DNA from: Pseudomonas faucium
GTDB lineage: Bacteria > Pseudomonadota > Gammaproteobacteria > Pseudomonadales > Pseudomonadaceae
Length of the DNA: 64,000 nucleotides
Assembly (NCBI RefSeq): GCF_021602585.1
Contig: NZ_BQIP01000019.1
Coordinates: forward strand, 1-64,000
Reading direction: 5' to 3'
Shown: positions 1-8,133 of the stretch, piece by piece
How positions within the stretch are numbered: the first letter of the stretch is position 1
How the letters are laid out: each line of letters begins with the position of its first letter
Translations under genes and position numbers: made by a program
The notes under the pieces: model-generated
Told to the model about the DNA's origin: nothing
Databases searched by the model: none
Seen by the model: the letters and a program-made list of their open reading frames with translations, nothing else

Positions 1-378
1 GGGGCATGGGGGCAGTCACCCAGCATTGGGGGAGGTTGGTGGGATGGCAGCGCTGACCCTGCGCGGGCCGGTACAACAGAAGTGTTACTGCGCGCAGTCT
101 CGGCTTGAAACCCTTCCCTGGCACCGGTAGTCTTTGCCTGCTGCTGTCAATCCAGCAGCCGGGTTTGGTCACCCGCAATCATCAAGGCGCATAAGCGCCG
201 CTCTGCGATACAGTTGGCGCTTTTTTGTGCCCAGCTGTTTCGTTTTATGGCGGCTGTGCGTGGGGCGCCTTCGTGCGCGCCGGTTTCCTTGATTCCCGGT
301 TGACCAACCCGCGTACAGTCGCCACCCATTCGTTTGGTCACGTTGTGTGGCGGCTCCAGTGAATCAAGGAGCAGCACA
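1..378. other. Non-coding leader region upstream of the DUF3077-like gene
   Basis: I see no convincing gene here. It holds a terminator-like hairpin (193-222) and two copies of GTTTGGTCAC (near 163 and 334). The first lies inside a short palindrome, GGGT-TTGGTC-ACCC. The second sits about 40 bases before the start of the next gene. The stretch could be a structured 5' region or the end of a transcript starting left of the window. The sequence alone does not decide. Confidence 0.4.
193..227 (+). terminator. Intrinsic terminator-like hairpin
   Basis: AAGCGCC (193-199) pairs perfectly with GGCGCTT (216-222) across a 16-base loop and is followed by a short T run. On the plus strand it could end a transcript entering from the left or a small RNA in this leader. 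The long loop makes it only moderately convincing. Confidence 0.4.
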
Positions 379-708
379 ATGACAAAAGGCTTACCGGATC
401 CTCCTGCCCGCGCCGTTACGGCATCTTCCAGTTTCTCGACCTGCGAATGCAGCCACCCGCCGCTGTTTGCCGTGCGCTCGGGCGTGGACTACGAAGACGC
501 GCTGGTGCACCTGTCGACACTGCTCAAGGGGGCTTTTGCGACCAACCTCAAGGCCCTGGAATTGGCCACGGGGACTTGTCGCGATCTGCTGCTGAGCAAT
601 GACCATGGGCTGGACTCGGCCAAGGCCGTGGTGGAAGCGTTGCTCGATGGGGTGGAAATGCAGCAGCAGGCCGAACGGGAAAGTGCGCCGAAGATGCGAG
701 GTGTTTGA
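379..708 (+). CDS. Small DUF3077/DUF6124-like protein
   Basis: A 109-residue soluble protein of unknown function. The middle (about residues 32-98) has the FAVRSGVDYEDALVHLSTLL pattern and following helices typical of the small DUF3077/DUF6124-type proteins that are numerous in Pseudomonas. The ATG at 379 is chosen because AAGGAG lies 8 bases upstream (366-371). A longer frame from 334 lacks such a site. There is no signal peptide or membrane segment. It appears monocistronic: a hairpin follows, and the next gene begins 239 bases later. Family assignment is by sequence feel only, and no function is claimed. Confidence 0.65.
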   Translation: MTKGLPDPPARAVTASSSFSTCECSHPPLFAVRSGVDYEDALVHLSTLLKGAFATNLKALELATGTCRDLLLSNDHGLDSAKAVVEALLDGVEMQQQAERESAPKMRGV

Positions 709-728
709 GGGGCGTTAGTGGCACGCGT

Positions 729-759
729 GATTTCGAGCACCGCAACGGCGCTCGAAATC
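729..759. repeat. Perfect inverted repeat, possible weak terminator
   Basis: GATTTCGAGC (729-738) and GCTCGAAATC (750-759) form a 10-bp perfect stem with an 11-base loop, 21 bases after the preceding stop codon. There is no T run, so it may be a Rho-type end or a transcript-stabilising hairpin rather than a true intrinsic terminator. Confidence 0.45.
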
Positions 760-947
760 TGCCCGAACTGCACTTCCAATCCGCAATCATTGGCCCTTTG
801 CCAACCATCGCGTTCTCCCTTTACGTAAACGTAACCTTATGCCACCTTCTACCGCAGCCTGATGACGGTCAGGAATTTCTCCCGCACACTGCGGAAAATT
901 CCCAAGCCCGTCCCCCGCCACCTTGCGGGGCACAGCCGGAGTAGAAA

Positions 948-2858
948 ATGGCGCGACAACTCATAACAAACGCCCAAGACCCGCTGCACGAATCCCGCCA
1001 GGCCCGCCTGAAGCTTGCCAGTGAAGGCGAGCTGCCGCTGGGCATGCTGCGCGACGAAATCGACGCCTCCTGGCGCCGCAGCCTGGGCCATGGCCTGGAC
1101 TGCCTGCAAGGCGAGCAGGTGGGCCTGGGCCTGGAGCAGGGGCATGACCTGCGCATGCTCCTGGAGCGCAACCGCCTGCTGGTCGACGCCGTTACCCCCG
1201 AGCTGGACTACCTGGTCGCGCGCCAAGGCAAGGCGGGGATCATCATCCTTGGCGACGCCCAAGCCAACGTGCTGGCCATCGAAGGCCAGACCCACGTGCT
1301 CAGCCGCGAGGGTCTGCGCGACCTGCACCCGGGCAGCTGCTGGAGCGAGTCGCTGCGCGGCACCAATGCCATCGGTACTGCCGTGGTCGAAGGCCGGCCG
1401 ACGCTGATCAACTGCGGCGAACACTACCTGGACCGCCTCAGCCCGTTCTCCTGCACCTCCGTGCCGCTGCGCGACCCGCACGGCGAGGTGATCGGTGTGC
1501 TCGACATCACCCGCGAAGGGGTGATGGCGCAACCGCAGGACAGCCTGACCACGCTGATGCTGGCAGCCGGCAACATCGAAAGCCGGCTGTTTGGCCTGTG
1601 CCACCCGGAGCATCTGGTGCTGGCCTTCCACAGCCGCACGCAGTACCTCAACAGTGCCTGGCAGGGGCTGCTGGCGCTGAGCCTGGACGGTGAAGTGCTG
1701 GCCGCCAACGACAACGCCTGCCAGCTGCTGCAGGTACCGCGCCATGAGCTGCTGGGCCGGCGCAGCAGCGACCTGCTGGGCGAGCGCTCGCCCGCCTTCA
1801 TCGCGCGCCTGTGGCAGGGCGGGGTGAGCAGCGTGCAGACGGCCAAGGGCGAGTTCTACTTCCGCGCCTTGCAGCTACCGCGCCATGCGCGGGTCAATGG
1901 CAGCGCGCCCGCCAGCAAGCCGGCGCCGGGCAAGCCGTCGCCCGCGCTCGAAGCGCTGGCCGGTGGCGACCCGCGCCTGGCGCGCAACCTGCGCATGGCC
2001 CGCCAGGGGCTGGGCAATGGCCTGCCGGTGCTGCTGCTGGGCGAGACCGGTACCGGCAAGGAAGTGGTCGCCCGCGCCTTGCACCAGGCCAGCCCGCGTG
2101 CCGACAAGCCCTTCGTGGCCGTTAACTGCGCGGCCATCCCCGAAGGGCTGATCGAGTCCGAACTGTTCGGCTACCGCGAAGGTGCCTTCACCGGCTCGCG
2201 CCGCGGCGGCATGGTCGGGCGCCTGATGCAGGCCCACGGCGGCACGCTGTTCCTCGATGAAATCGGCGACATGCCGCTGGCCCTGCAGGCGCGCCTGCTG
2301 CGCGTGCTGCAGGAGCGGCGGGTGGCGCCCTTGGGCGCGGGCGACGAGCAGGACATCGACGTGGCGCTGATCTGCGCCACCCACCGCGACCTGAAGCGCC
2401 TGGTGCAGGACCAGCATTTTCGTGAAGACCTCTACTACCGGGTCAACGGCGTGTCGCTGCGCCTGCCGGCACTGCGCGAGCGCGACGACCTGGCAGCGAT
2501 CATCGAAGGCCTGCTGGACAAGGCCGGGGCCAAGGGCGTGAGCCTCGACCCGGCGCTGGCCGGTTTGCTCGAAGGCTTCGACTGGCCGGGTAACATCCGC
2601 CAGCTGGAAATGGTGGTGCGCACGGCGCTGGCCATGCGCGAGGACGGCGAGCAGCTGCTGACCCTGGACCACCTCACCGACTGCCTGCTCGACGAACTGG
2701 CCAGCGGCGGTGCGCCCTCCGGCAGCTTGAAGGACAGCGAACTGGAGCTGATTCGCAACGCCCTGGCGCGCCATCAGGGCAATGTCTCGGCGGCCGCCGA
2801 GGCGCTGGGCATCAGCCGGGCGACCTTGTACCGCAAACTCAAACAGTTGCGGGGCTGA
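948..2858 (+). CDS. Sigma-54-dependent activator, AcoR-type (GAF, AAA+, Fis HTH)
   Basis: A 636-residue enhancer-binding protein that would remodel sigma-54 RNA polymerase. The N-terminal third is GAF/AcoR-like sensory sequence. The AAA+ core has Walker A GETGTGKE (about 365-372), a GAFTG loop reading GAFTGS (412-417; the usual last residue is A), and Walker B with GGTLFLDEIGD. The C-terminus is a Fis-type helix-turn-helix (GNVSAAAEALGISRATLYRK). GGAG precedes the ATG. Its stop is followed after one base by the ATG of qhpF, so it probably leads that operon. Sigma-54-type promoters lie before the convergent aldehyde dehydrogenase and possibly before qhpA, so it is the obvious candidate regulator of amine use. 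Its inducer is unknown. Confidence 0.9.
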   Translation: MARQLITNAQDPLHESRQARLKLASEGELPLGMLRDEIDASWRRSLGHGLDCLQGEQVGLGLEQGHDLRMLLERNRLLVDAVTPELDYLVARQGKAGIIILGDAQANVLAIEGQTHVLSREGLRDLHPGSCWSESLRGTNAIGTAVVEGRPTLINCGEHYLDRLSPFSCTSVPLRDPHGEVIGVLDITREGVMAQPQDSLTTLMLAAGNIESRLFGLCHPEHLVLAFHSRTQYLNSAWQGLLALSLDGEVLAANDNACQLLQVPRHELLGRRSSDLLGERSPAFIARLWQGGVSSVQTAKGEFYFRALQLPRHARVNGSAPASKPAPGKPSPALEALAGGDPRLARNLRMARQGLGNGLPVLLLGETGTGKEVVARALHQASPRADKPFVAVNCAAIPEGLIESELFGYREGAFTGSRRGGMVGRLMQAHGGTLFLDEIGDMPLALQARLLRVLQERRVAPLGAGDEQDIDVALICATHRDLKRLVQDQHFREDLYYRVNGVSLRLPALRERDDLAAIIEGLLDKAGAKGVSLDPALAGLLEGFDWPGNIRQLEMVVRTALAMREDGEQLLTLDHLTDCLLDELASGGAPSGSLKDSELELIRNALARHQGNVSAAAEALGISRATLYRKLKQLRG

Positions 2859-2859
2859 C

Positions 2860-4593
2860 ATGGGCGGCTTGTTCTCAAGGCTGATGGAGTCCAGCGACCC
2901 TGTGCTCATGCGCCAGGCCCTGGCCTGGCTGTATGGTTTCGTGCGCCCGCAGCGGCGTGCCATCGGCGCGTTGCTGGGCCTGTCGCTGGGCGCCTCGCTG
3001 CTGGCCCTGGCGCAACCCTGGCTGGTCAAGACGCTGATCGACGAAGGCCTGCTGGCCAAGGATTACCAGACCCTCTGGCACATGGCGGCGATCATGATCG
3101 GCGCCGGGCTGCTCGGCACCGTGCTGGCCGGGGTCAACCGCTACCTGCACACGCGGTTGTCCGGGCGCATTCTGTTCGCCCTGCGCGACGACCTGTACCG
3201 CCACCTGCAGCGGCTGTCGCCGACCTTCTATGGGCGCCGGCGCACTGGCGATATCCTGTCGCGGCTCGATGGCGACGTTGCCGAGATCCAGCGGTTCGCC
3301 GTGGATTCGCTGTTTTCGGCGGTGTCGGCGGTGATCGGCCTGGTGGGCGCGGTGGCGCTGATGCTGATGCTGTCGTGGCAGCTGTCGCTGCTGCTGGCGC
3401 TGCTGATTCCGCTCGAGGTGCTGTGGCTGCGCTGGATGCGGCGCAAGGTCGAGCGCGAAGTGCGCAGCCTGCGTGAGCGTTCGGCGGATGTGTCCTCGTT
3501 CCTGGTCGAGACGCTGCCGGCGATGAAGTTCATCCAGGCCGCCGGCCAGCAAGGCCGGGAAGCCGGGCGCCTGGACCAGCTGGGCCAGGGCTACATGCGC
3601 CAGCTGCTCAAGGTGCAGGTCACCGAATTCTTCACCCAGGCGATCCCCGGCACGCTGACTTCGTGGTGCCGCGCCTGCGCGTTTCTGGTGGGCGGCTGGT
3701 GGGTGATCCAGGGTACCTGGCAGCTGGGCGCGCTGATTGCGTTCTCCACCTACATGGGCATGGCCGTTGGCCCGGTACAGAGCCTGTTGGGGCTGTATGT
3801 GGCGGTGCAGCGCATGGCGGTGAGCCTGGGCCGGGTGATGGAGCTGAAACAGGAAGCCGTGGCCGTGCACGAGGCGGCGGTGCCGCGGCCGATGCCGCAA
3901 GGGCCGGGCGAGCTGCGCCTGGAGGCGCTGCGCTTTGCCCATGACGGGCGCCAGGGCGCGGTGCTGGACAATGTCGACGCCTGCCTGCCCGGGGGCCTCA
4001 AGGTCGCCATCAGCGGCGCCTCGGGCGTTGGCAAGTCGACCCTGATCGACCTGCTGCAGCGCTTCTACGACCCCGATGGCGGGCGCATCCTGCTCGACGG
4101 CGTGGACCTGCGCGAGCTGGACCTGGCCGCCGTGCGCCAGCGCATCGCGGTGGTCAGCCAGGACATCGTGCTGTTTCGCGGCACCCTGGCGCAGAACCTC
4201 GCCTACGGCGCGCCCCAGGCCAGCCGCGAAGCGCTGGAACAGGTGGTGCGCCTGGCGCACCTGGAAGGCCTGGTGGCCAGCCTGCCGCTGGGCCTCGATG
4301 GCCTGCTCGGCGAGCGCGGCCAGCAGCTTTCCGGTGGCCAGAAGCAACGCATCGCCATCGCCCGCGCGGTGCTCCAGGCGCCGTCGATCCTGGTGCTGGA
4401 CGAAGCCACCTCGGCGGTGGACGAAGCCACCGAGCGCGAGGTGATCGCCGCCATCGACGAACTGTTCGCCGGGCGCACGCGCATCCTCATCAGCCACCGC
4501 GCCGCGACCCTGGCCGATGCCGACCTGCACCTGCATCTGCAGGGCGGGCAACTGCGGGTATTGCCCCAGGAGGCCCTCAAGCATGGCCACTGA
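2860..4593 (+). CDS. qhpF: ABC exporter of the amine dehydrogenase maturation set (QhpF)
   Basis: A 577-residue half-transporter with six predicted membrane helices in the first ~320 residues and one ATPase domain. It has Walker A GASGVGKS (about 386-393), signature LSGGQKQR, Walker B ILVLDEATS and switch histidine LISHRAAT. In Paracoccus, QhpF is implicated in moving the cross-linked gamma subunit to the periplasm. The same role is inferred here from its position between the regulator and qhpE. The ATG at 2860 lies one base past the regulator stop with only a weak ribosome site, suggesting coupling. ATG 2884 is an alternative start. The 3' end overlaps qhpE by 11 bases. Confidence 0.85.
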   Translation: MGGLFSRLMESSDPVLMRQALAWLYGFVRPQRRAIGALLGLSLGASLLALAQPWLVKTLIDEGLLAKDYQTLWHMAAIMIGAGLLGTVLAGVNRYLHTRLSGRILFALRDDLYRHLQRLSPTFYGRRRTGDILSRLDGDVAEIQRFAVDSLFSAVSAVIGLVGAVALMLMLSWQLSLLLALLIPLEVLWLRWMRRKVEREVRSLRERSADVSSFLVETLPAMKFIQAAGQQGREAGRLDQLGQGYMRQLLKVQVTEFFTQAIPGTLTSWCRACAFLVGGWWVIQGTWQLGALIAFSTYMGMAVGPVQSLLGLYVAVQRMAVSLGRVMELKQEAVAVHEAAVPRPMPQGPGELRLEALRFAHDGRQGAVLDNVDACLPGGLKVAISGASGVGKSTLIDLLQRFYDPDGGRILLDGVDLRELDLAAVRQRIAVVSQDIVLFRGTLAQNLAYGAPQASREALEQVVRLAHLEGLVASLPLGLDGLLGERGQQLSGGQKQRIAIARAVLQAPSILVLDEATSAVDEATEREVIAAIDELFAGRTRILISHRAATLADADLHLHLQGGQLRVLPQEALKHGH

Positions 4594-5260
4594 AATACGC
4601 CTGGGGGTGGTCGACAGCGGCTGCACGCCGGCCCAGGCCGAGAGCCTGGGCGCCGCACGCCGCTTCTGGCTGGACGACGGCGTGCTGCGTGAAGGCGAAC
4701 TGCAACCCGACCGCCTGGGCCATGGCAGCGCTGTGCTGGCGCGCCTGCAGGGGGAGGCGGGCAGGGTGCCGGTGCTGCTGGCCCAGGTGTTCGGCGAACA
4801 GGGCAGCACCAGTGCCTTGCAGGTAGCCGCTGGCATGCTGTGGCTGGCCGAGCAGGGGGCGACCTTGATCAACCTGAGCCTCGGGCTGCAGCAGGACCGC
4901 CCGGCGCTGCGCCAGGCCTGCGCCGAAGTGCAGGCCGCAGGCGTGCTGCTGTGCGCATCCAGCCCTGCCCAGGGCGCGGCGGTCTACCCGGCCAGCTACC
5001 CGGGGGTGATACGCATCACCGGTGACGCCCGCTGCGCGCCGGGCCAGTGGTCGTGGCTGGGCAGCGCCCAGGCCGATTTCGGCGGGCACGTCGGTGAACG
5101 GCGCATGGCCGGTGCCAGCCTGGGCTGCGCGGCGGTGGCGGGGCGAATGGCTGCCCTGCTGCAGCAACAGCCCGGGCTGGGCCGCCAGCAGCTGCTCGCC
5201 TGGCTGCAGGCCCACGCCAGTTTCACCGGCCCCGAGCGGCGCAGGGCAGGCGATGCCTGA
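4583..5260 (+). CDS. qhpE: Subtilisin-like leader peptidase QhpE
   Basis: A compact 225-residue S8-family serine protease with no signal peptide, so cytoplasmic. A catalytic triad is readable: Asp11 in VVDSG, His47 in GHGSA and Ser179 in GASLG. QhpE homologues remove the N-terminal leader of the gamma subunit after the radical-SAM enzyme has installed the thioether links. The substrate here would be QhpC. The ATG at 4583 has CCAGGAGG upstream and lies within the end of qhpF. The stop lies within the start of qhpG (8-base overlap). It is much shorter than secreted subtilisins, as expected for a dedicated maturation protease. Confidence 0.85.
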   Translation: MATEIRLGVVDSGCTPAQAESLGAARRFWLDDGVLREGELQPDRLGHGSAVLARLQGEAGRVPVLLAQVFGEQGSTSALQVAAGMLWLAEQGATLINLSLGLQQDRPALRQACAEVQAAGVLLCASSPAQGAAVYPASYPGVIRITGDARCAPGQWSWLGSAQADFGGHVGERRMAGASLGCAAVAGRMAALLQQQPGLGRQQLLAWLQAHASFTGPERRRAGDA

Positions 5261-6191
5261 GCCGCGCATTCTGGTGCTGGGCGCAGGCCCGGCGGGCGCC
5301 GCTACCGCGCTTGGCCTGCGCCGCCTGGGCTACCCGGTCACCGTGGTCAGCGACTGGCGGCGCTTCGCCGCGCTCGAAGGGGTTTCCCAGCGGGTGCTGG
5401 AGGGCCTGCGCAACGCCGGCCTGGGCGGTGCCCTGGCAGAGGCGGCAATGCCGGCGACCCGCGAGGTGCGCTGGAATGGCCAGCACCTGCAACTGAACCA
5501 GGAATTTCTGCTCGACCGCCAGTGCTTCGACCGAGCCCTGCGCCTGGACCTCGAGCGGGCAGGGGTGAAGGTGATCAAAGGGCGCGTGCGCGAGGTCACG
5601 CGCAAGGGCGTGCATTGCGTCGGCCTGGACGACGGGCAGGTGTTGCACGCTGAATTTCTGGTCGAAGCACGAGGCCGCCAGGCGCCGCTGGCGGCCGACC
5701 GTTTGCGCGGGCCGGAAACGGTCAGCCTGCTGAACCTCTGGCAGGGTGAGCCCGGGGCGCCGGCGTCGGCGGTGCAGAGCCTGGACGAAGGCTGGGCGTG
5801 GATGGCCCGGCGCGCCGATGGCCGTTGCTACTGGCAGATCACCCTGGATGCCGGCGGCTTGCCGGGCAAGGCCGCATTGCCCGAGTACTGCGCCGAGCGC
5901 CGCCGGGGTTCGGCGCTGGTGGCCGAACTGTTCGGTGCGCAGGCCTTCGCGCCTGCCCAGGTGCATGCGCGCAGCAGCACGGCGATCCTTGCGGGTGACT
6001 GCGTGGGGGACGACTGGATCCGCGTGGGGGATGCCGCCATGGCGGTTGACCCCTTGTCGGGGAATGGGATTTTCCAGTCGCTGTCGTCGGCCTTGCAGGC
6101 GCCTGTGGTGGTCAACACCTTATTGTGCAGGCCTGAGCGGGCGGCGCTCGATCTCAAGAACGCTACAAATGCCGGATCAAAGCTTGATTAA
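5253..6191 (+). CDS. qhpG: FAD-dependent monooxygenase QhpG, apparently 3'-truncated
   Basis: QhpG hydroxylates the tryptophan that becomes the cysteine tryptophylquinone cofactor. This 312-residue product starts with the FAD dinucleotide motif GAGPAGAATALGL and has the second FAD motif RVGDAAMAVDPLSGNG near residue 265. It then ends about 35 residues later, whereas flavin monooxygenases of this kind, as I recall, exceed 400 residues. The last codons (6137-6155) are identical for 19 bases to one end of the REP-like repeat at 51552-51601, and the frame then runs 15 bases into the convergent aldehyde dehydrogenase. I read this as a deletion that removed the C-terminal part. Activity is doubtful but not excluded. 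Confidence 0.8.
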   Translation: MPEPRILVLGAGPAGAATALGLRRLGYPVTVVSDWRRFAALEGVSQRVLEGLRNAGLGGALAEAAMPATREVRWNGQHLQLNQEFLLDRQCFDRALRLDLERAGVKVIKGRVREVTRKGVHCVGLDDGQVLHAEFLVEARGRQAPLAADRLRGPETVSLLNLWQGEPGAPASAVQSLDEGWAWMARRADGRCYWQITLDAGGLPGKAALPEYCAERRRGSALVAELFGAQAFAPAQVHARSSTAILAGDCVGDDWIRVGDAAMAVDPLSGNGIFQSLSSALQAPVVVNTLLCRPERAALDLKNATNAGSKLD

Positions 6192-7670
6192 CACCGACTT
6201 AAGTTCGGTGTAATGCTCGATCGCCGCCGCGCCCATCTCACGCCCCACCCCAGACATCTTGTAGCCGCCAAACGGCAATGCCGGGTCCAGCGCGCTGTGG
6301 CAGTTGACCCACACCGATCCCGACTTGATCCGCGGAATCATCCGGTGCACCGCCGCCAGGTCGTTGGACCAGATGCTCGCCCCCAGCCCGTAGGGGTTGT
6401 CGTTGGCCATGCCGATCACCTCGTCGAGGTCATCGAACGGCATCGCCACCAGCACCGGGCCGAAGATTTCTTCCTGCACCAGGCGGTGGCGCTGGTCGAC
6501 GTCGACGATCACCGTCGGCTTGACGAAATAGCCTGGGCCGAACCCTTCGCCACCACAGGCAATGGTCGCGCCCAGCTCGCGGCCCAGCTCGATGTAGCCG
6601 GTGACCCGGTCCTGCTGCTTGGCCGAGATCAGCGGCCCCATCTGCACCGCCGGGTCCAGGCCGCTGCCCAGTTTCATGCCATTGGCGATGCCGGCGATGT
6701 CGGCCACCACGTTGTCGAAATGCTTGCGGTGCACATACAGCCGCGAGCCGGCGCAGCACACCTGGCCCTGGTTGAAGAAGATTGCCGTGGCGGCGCCGGC
6801 GGCGGCCTGCTGCAGGTCGGCGTCGGGCATGACGATGGTCGGTGACTTGCCGCCCAGCTCGAGGGTGACGCGGGTCATGTTGTCCATCGCCGCCTTGCCG
6901 ATCAGCTTGCCCACCTCGGTGGAGCCGGTGAAGGTCAGCTTGTCCACGCCGGGGTGGCGGCTCAGCGCTGCGCCGGCATTCAGGCCAGTGCCGGTGATCA
7001 CGTTGAGCACCCCGGCCGGGTAGCCGGCTTCGTCCACCAGCTCGGCGAGCTTGAGCGCGGTCAGCGGGGTTTCGTCGGCCGGCTTGAGGACCATGGTGCA
7101 GCCGGTGGCCAGGGCCGGGCCGAGCTTCCAGCAGGCCAGCAGCAGCGGAAAGTTCCAGGCGACGATGGCGCCCACCACGCCCACCGCTTCGCGGCGCACG
7201 AAGCCATGGAACTGGTCGTTGGGCATCAACGGCATCGACGCCTCGACGGTGCTACCTTCGATCTTGGTGGCCCAACCGGCCATGTAGCGCAAGAAATCGA
7301 TCGCCAGCTGCACGTCCATGACCTTGGCCACGGCAGCGCTCTTGCCGTTGTTCAGGCATTCAAGCTCAGCCAGCTGCTGCGCGTCGCGCTCCATCAGGTC
7401 GGCCAGGCGCCACAGCAGGTTCTGCCGCTCGCGCGGGCGCATGCGGCTCCACGGCGAGTCGTCGAAGGCCTGGCGCGCGGCGCGCACGGCGCGGTCGACA
7501 TCCTCGGCCTCGGCCGCCGGCACTTCGCCGAGGATGTCGCCGGTGGCCGGGTTGCGGAACGACAGGGTGCGGCCGTGGGTGGCGCCCTGCCACTCGGCGC
7601 CGATGCGCATCTTCAGCTTGCGATCGAGGAAGGCGCGGGTGGCGGGCAGGATGGGCAGTTCGGAAAGCAT
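6177..7670 (-). CDS. NAD(P)-dependent aldehyde dehydrogenase
   Basis: A 497-residue aldehyde dehydrogenase with the general-base motif VTLELGGKSP and the catalytic motif FNQGQVCCAG (Cys305). In this setting it should oxidise the aldehyde released by the amine dehydrogenase to the carboxylic acid. The exact substrate is inferred. The ATG at 7670 has an AGAGGC-type site upstream. A near-consensus sigma-54 promoter lies about 40 bases further up (7710-7725), so the gene should be switched on with amine catabolism. It converges on qhpG, overlapping it by 15 bases. Confidence 0.92.
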   Translation of the reverse strand: MLSELPILPATRAFLDRKLKMRIGAEWQGATHGRTLSFRNPATGDILGEVPAAEAEDVDRAVRAARQAFDDSPWSRMRPRERQNLLWRLADLMERDAQQLAELECLNNGKSAAVAKVMDVQLAIDFLRYMAGWATKIEGSTVEASMPLMPNDQFHGFVRREAVGVVGAIVAWNFPLLLACWKLGPALATGCTMVLKPADETPLTALKLAELVDEAGYPAGVLNVITGTGLNAGAALSRHPGVDKLTFTGSTEVGKLIGKAAMDNMTRVTLELGGKSPTIVMPDADLQQAAAGAATAIFFNQGQVCCAGSRLYVHRKHFDNVVADIAGIANGMKLGSGLDPAVQMGPLISAKQQDRVTGYIELGRELGATIACGGEGFGPGYFVKPTVIVDVDQRHRLVQEEIFGPVLVAMPFDDLDEVIGMANDNPYGLGASIWSNDLAAVHRMIPRIKSGSVWVNCHSALDPALPFGGYKMSGVGREMGAAAIEHYTELKSVLIKL

Positions 7671-7709
7671 GGGGCGGTGCCTCTTGTCATTGAATGTGCC
7701 CGGGGCTGG

Positions 7710-7725
7710 CGCAATGGCCGTGCCA
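7710..7725 (-). promoter_or_regulatory. Sigma-54 (-24/-12) promoter of the aldehyde dehydrogenase
   Basis: Read on the minus strand the sequence is TGGCACGGCCATTGCG. It matches the TGGCACG-N4-TTGC consensus at every core position, with correct GG-to-GC spacing. Transcription should begin near 7699, giving a leader of about 30 bases before the ATG at 7670. Confidence 0.8.
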
Positions 7726-7850
7726 AGATCGTGCATCGGGCGCAAAGGCCTGTGCTGCCTTGGCTTTGCTCGTGTGCAAGGGCGCGATTGCGTGGTTGCG
7801 CTGTTGCACTTTGAGACGGTGTGAGACGGTGGATGAAACAGTGCCTGTGA

Positions 7851-7913
7851 GGCCCTATCGCCGGCAAGCCGGCTCCCACAGGTAGGTAGGAGCCGGCTTG
7901 CCGGCGATGGCCT
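7851..7913. repeat. P. putida REP inverted pair
   Basis: A direct copy of the REP core (GCCGGCAAGCCGGCTCCCAC, within 7851-7881) faces an inverted copy (7887-7913) across a few bases. The pair could form a long hairpin between the divergent promoters. Confidence 0.85.
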
Positions 7914-8041
7914 GCGCAGCAGGCCCTGTCTCAACCTGATACACCCTGTCGCGAATTGGCACGGTCCTACTCGCCCATGGCGGCCACCCGGTAACCCCCA
8001 AAACCCCTCAAGAGCCTGAAATACAACGACTTCCCAGCATC

Positions 8042-8057
8042 TGGCACAGTTTCTGTA
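8042..8057 (+). promoter_or_regulatory. Candidate sigma-54 promoter of qhpA
   Basis: TGGCACAGTTTCTGTA has a perfect -24 half and correct spacing, but the -12 half reads CTGTA rather than TTGCA, so the near-invariant GC is GT. Position fits: a start near 8068 would leave about 65 bases before the qhpA start codon. This is weaker evidence than the promoter at 7710. Confidence 0.4.
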
Positions 8058-8133
8058 TCACAACTGTCACATGCACACCTGCTGTACCCAAGCGTGCGAA
8101 AACCATAAGAACAACAACCGTGGAGGTCTGACC

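Larger units (their letters stand above)
7671..8133. other. Divergent control region between aldehyde dehydrogenase and qhpA
   Basis: This gap holds a strong sigma-54 promoter for the leftward gene (7710-7725), a P. putida REP inverted pair (7851-7913) and a weaker sigma-54-like site for qhpA (8042-8057). No gene is convincing here. The ATG at 8071, in frame with qhpA, would add a leader unlike a signal peptide. Confidence 0.7.

Noticed and set aside
147-377. A 76-codon minus-strand frame in the leader of the DUF3077-like gene.
   Set aside because: No convincing ribosome site or family, and it runs through the terminator-like hairpin. Treated as non-coding.
7957-7972. TGGCACGGTCCTACTC as a second sigma-54 promoter for qhpA.
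   Set aside because: The -24 half is perfect but the -12 half has no GC at the required spacing.
8071-8133. ATG at 8071 as the qhpA start.
   Set aside because: It would add 21 Cys/Asn-rich residues before the signal peptide. The TTG at 8134 has an excellent ribosome site and gives a normal signal sequence.
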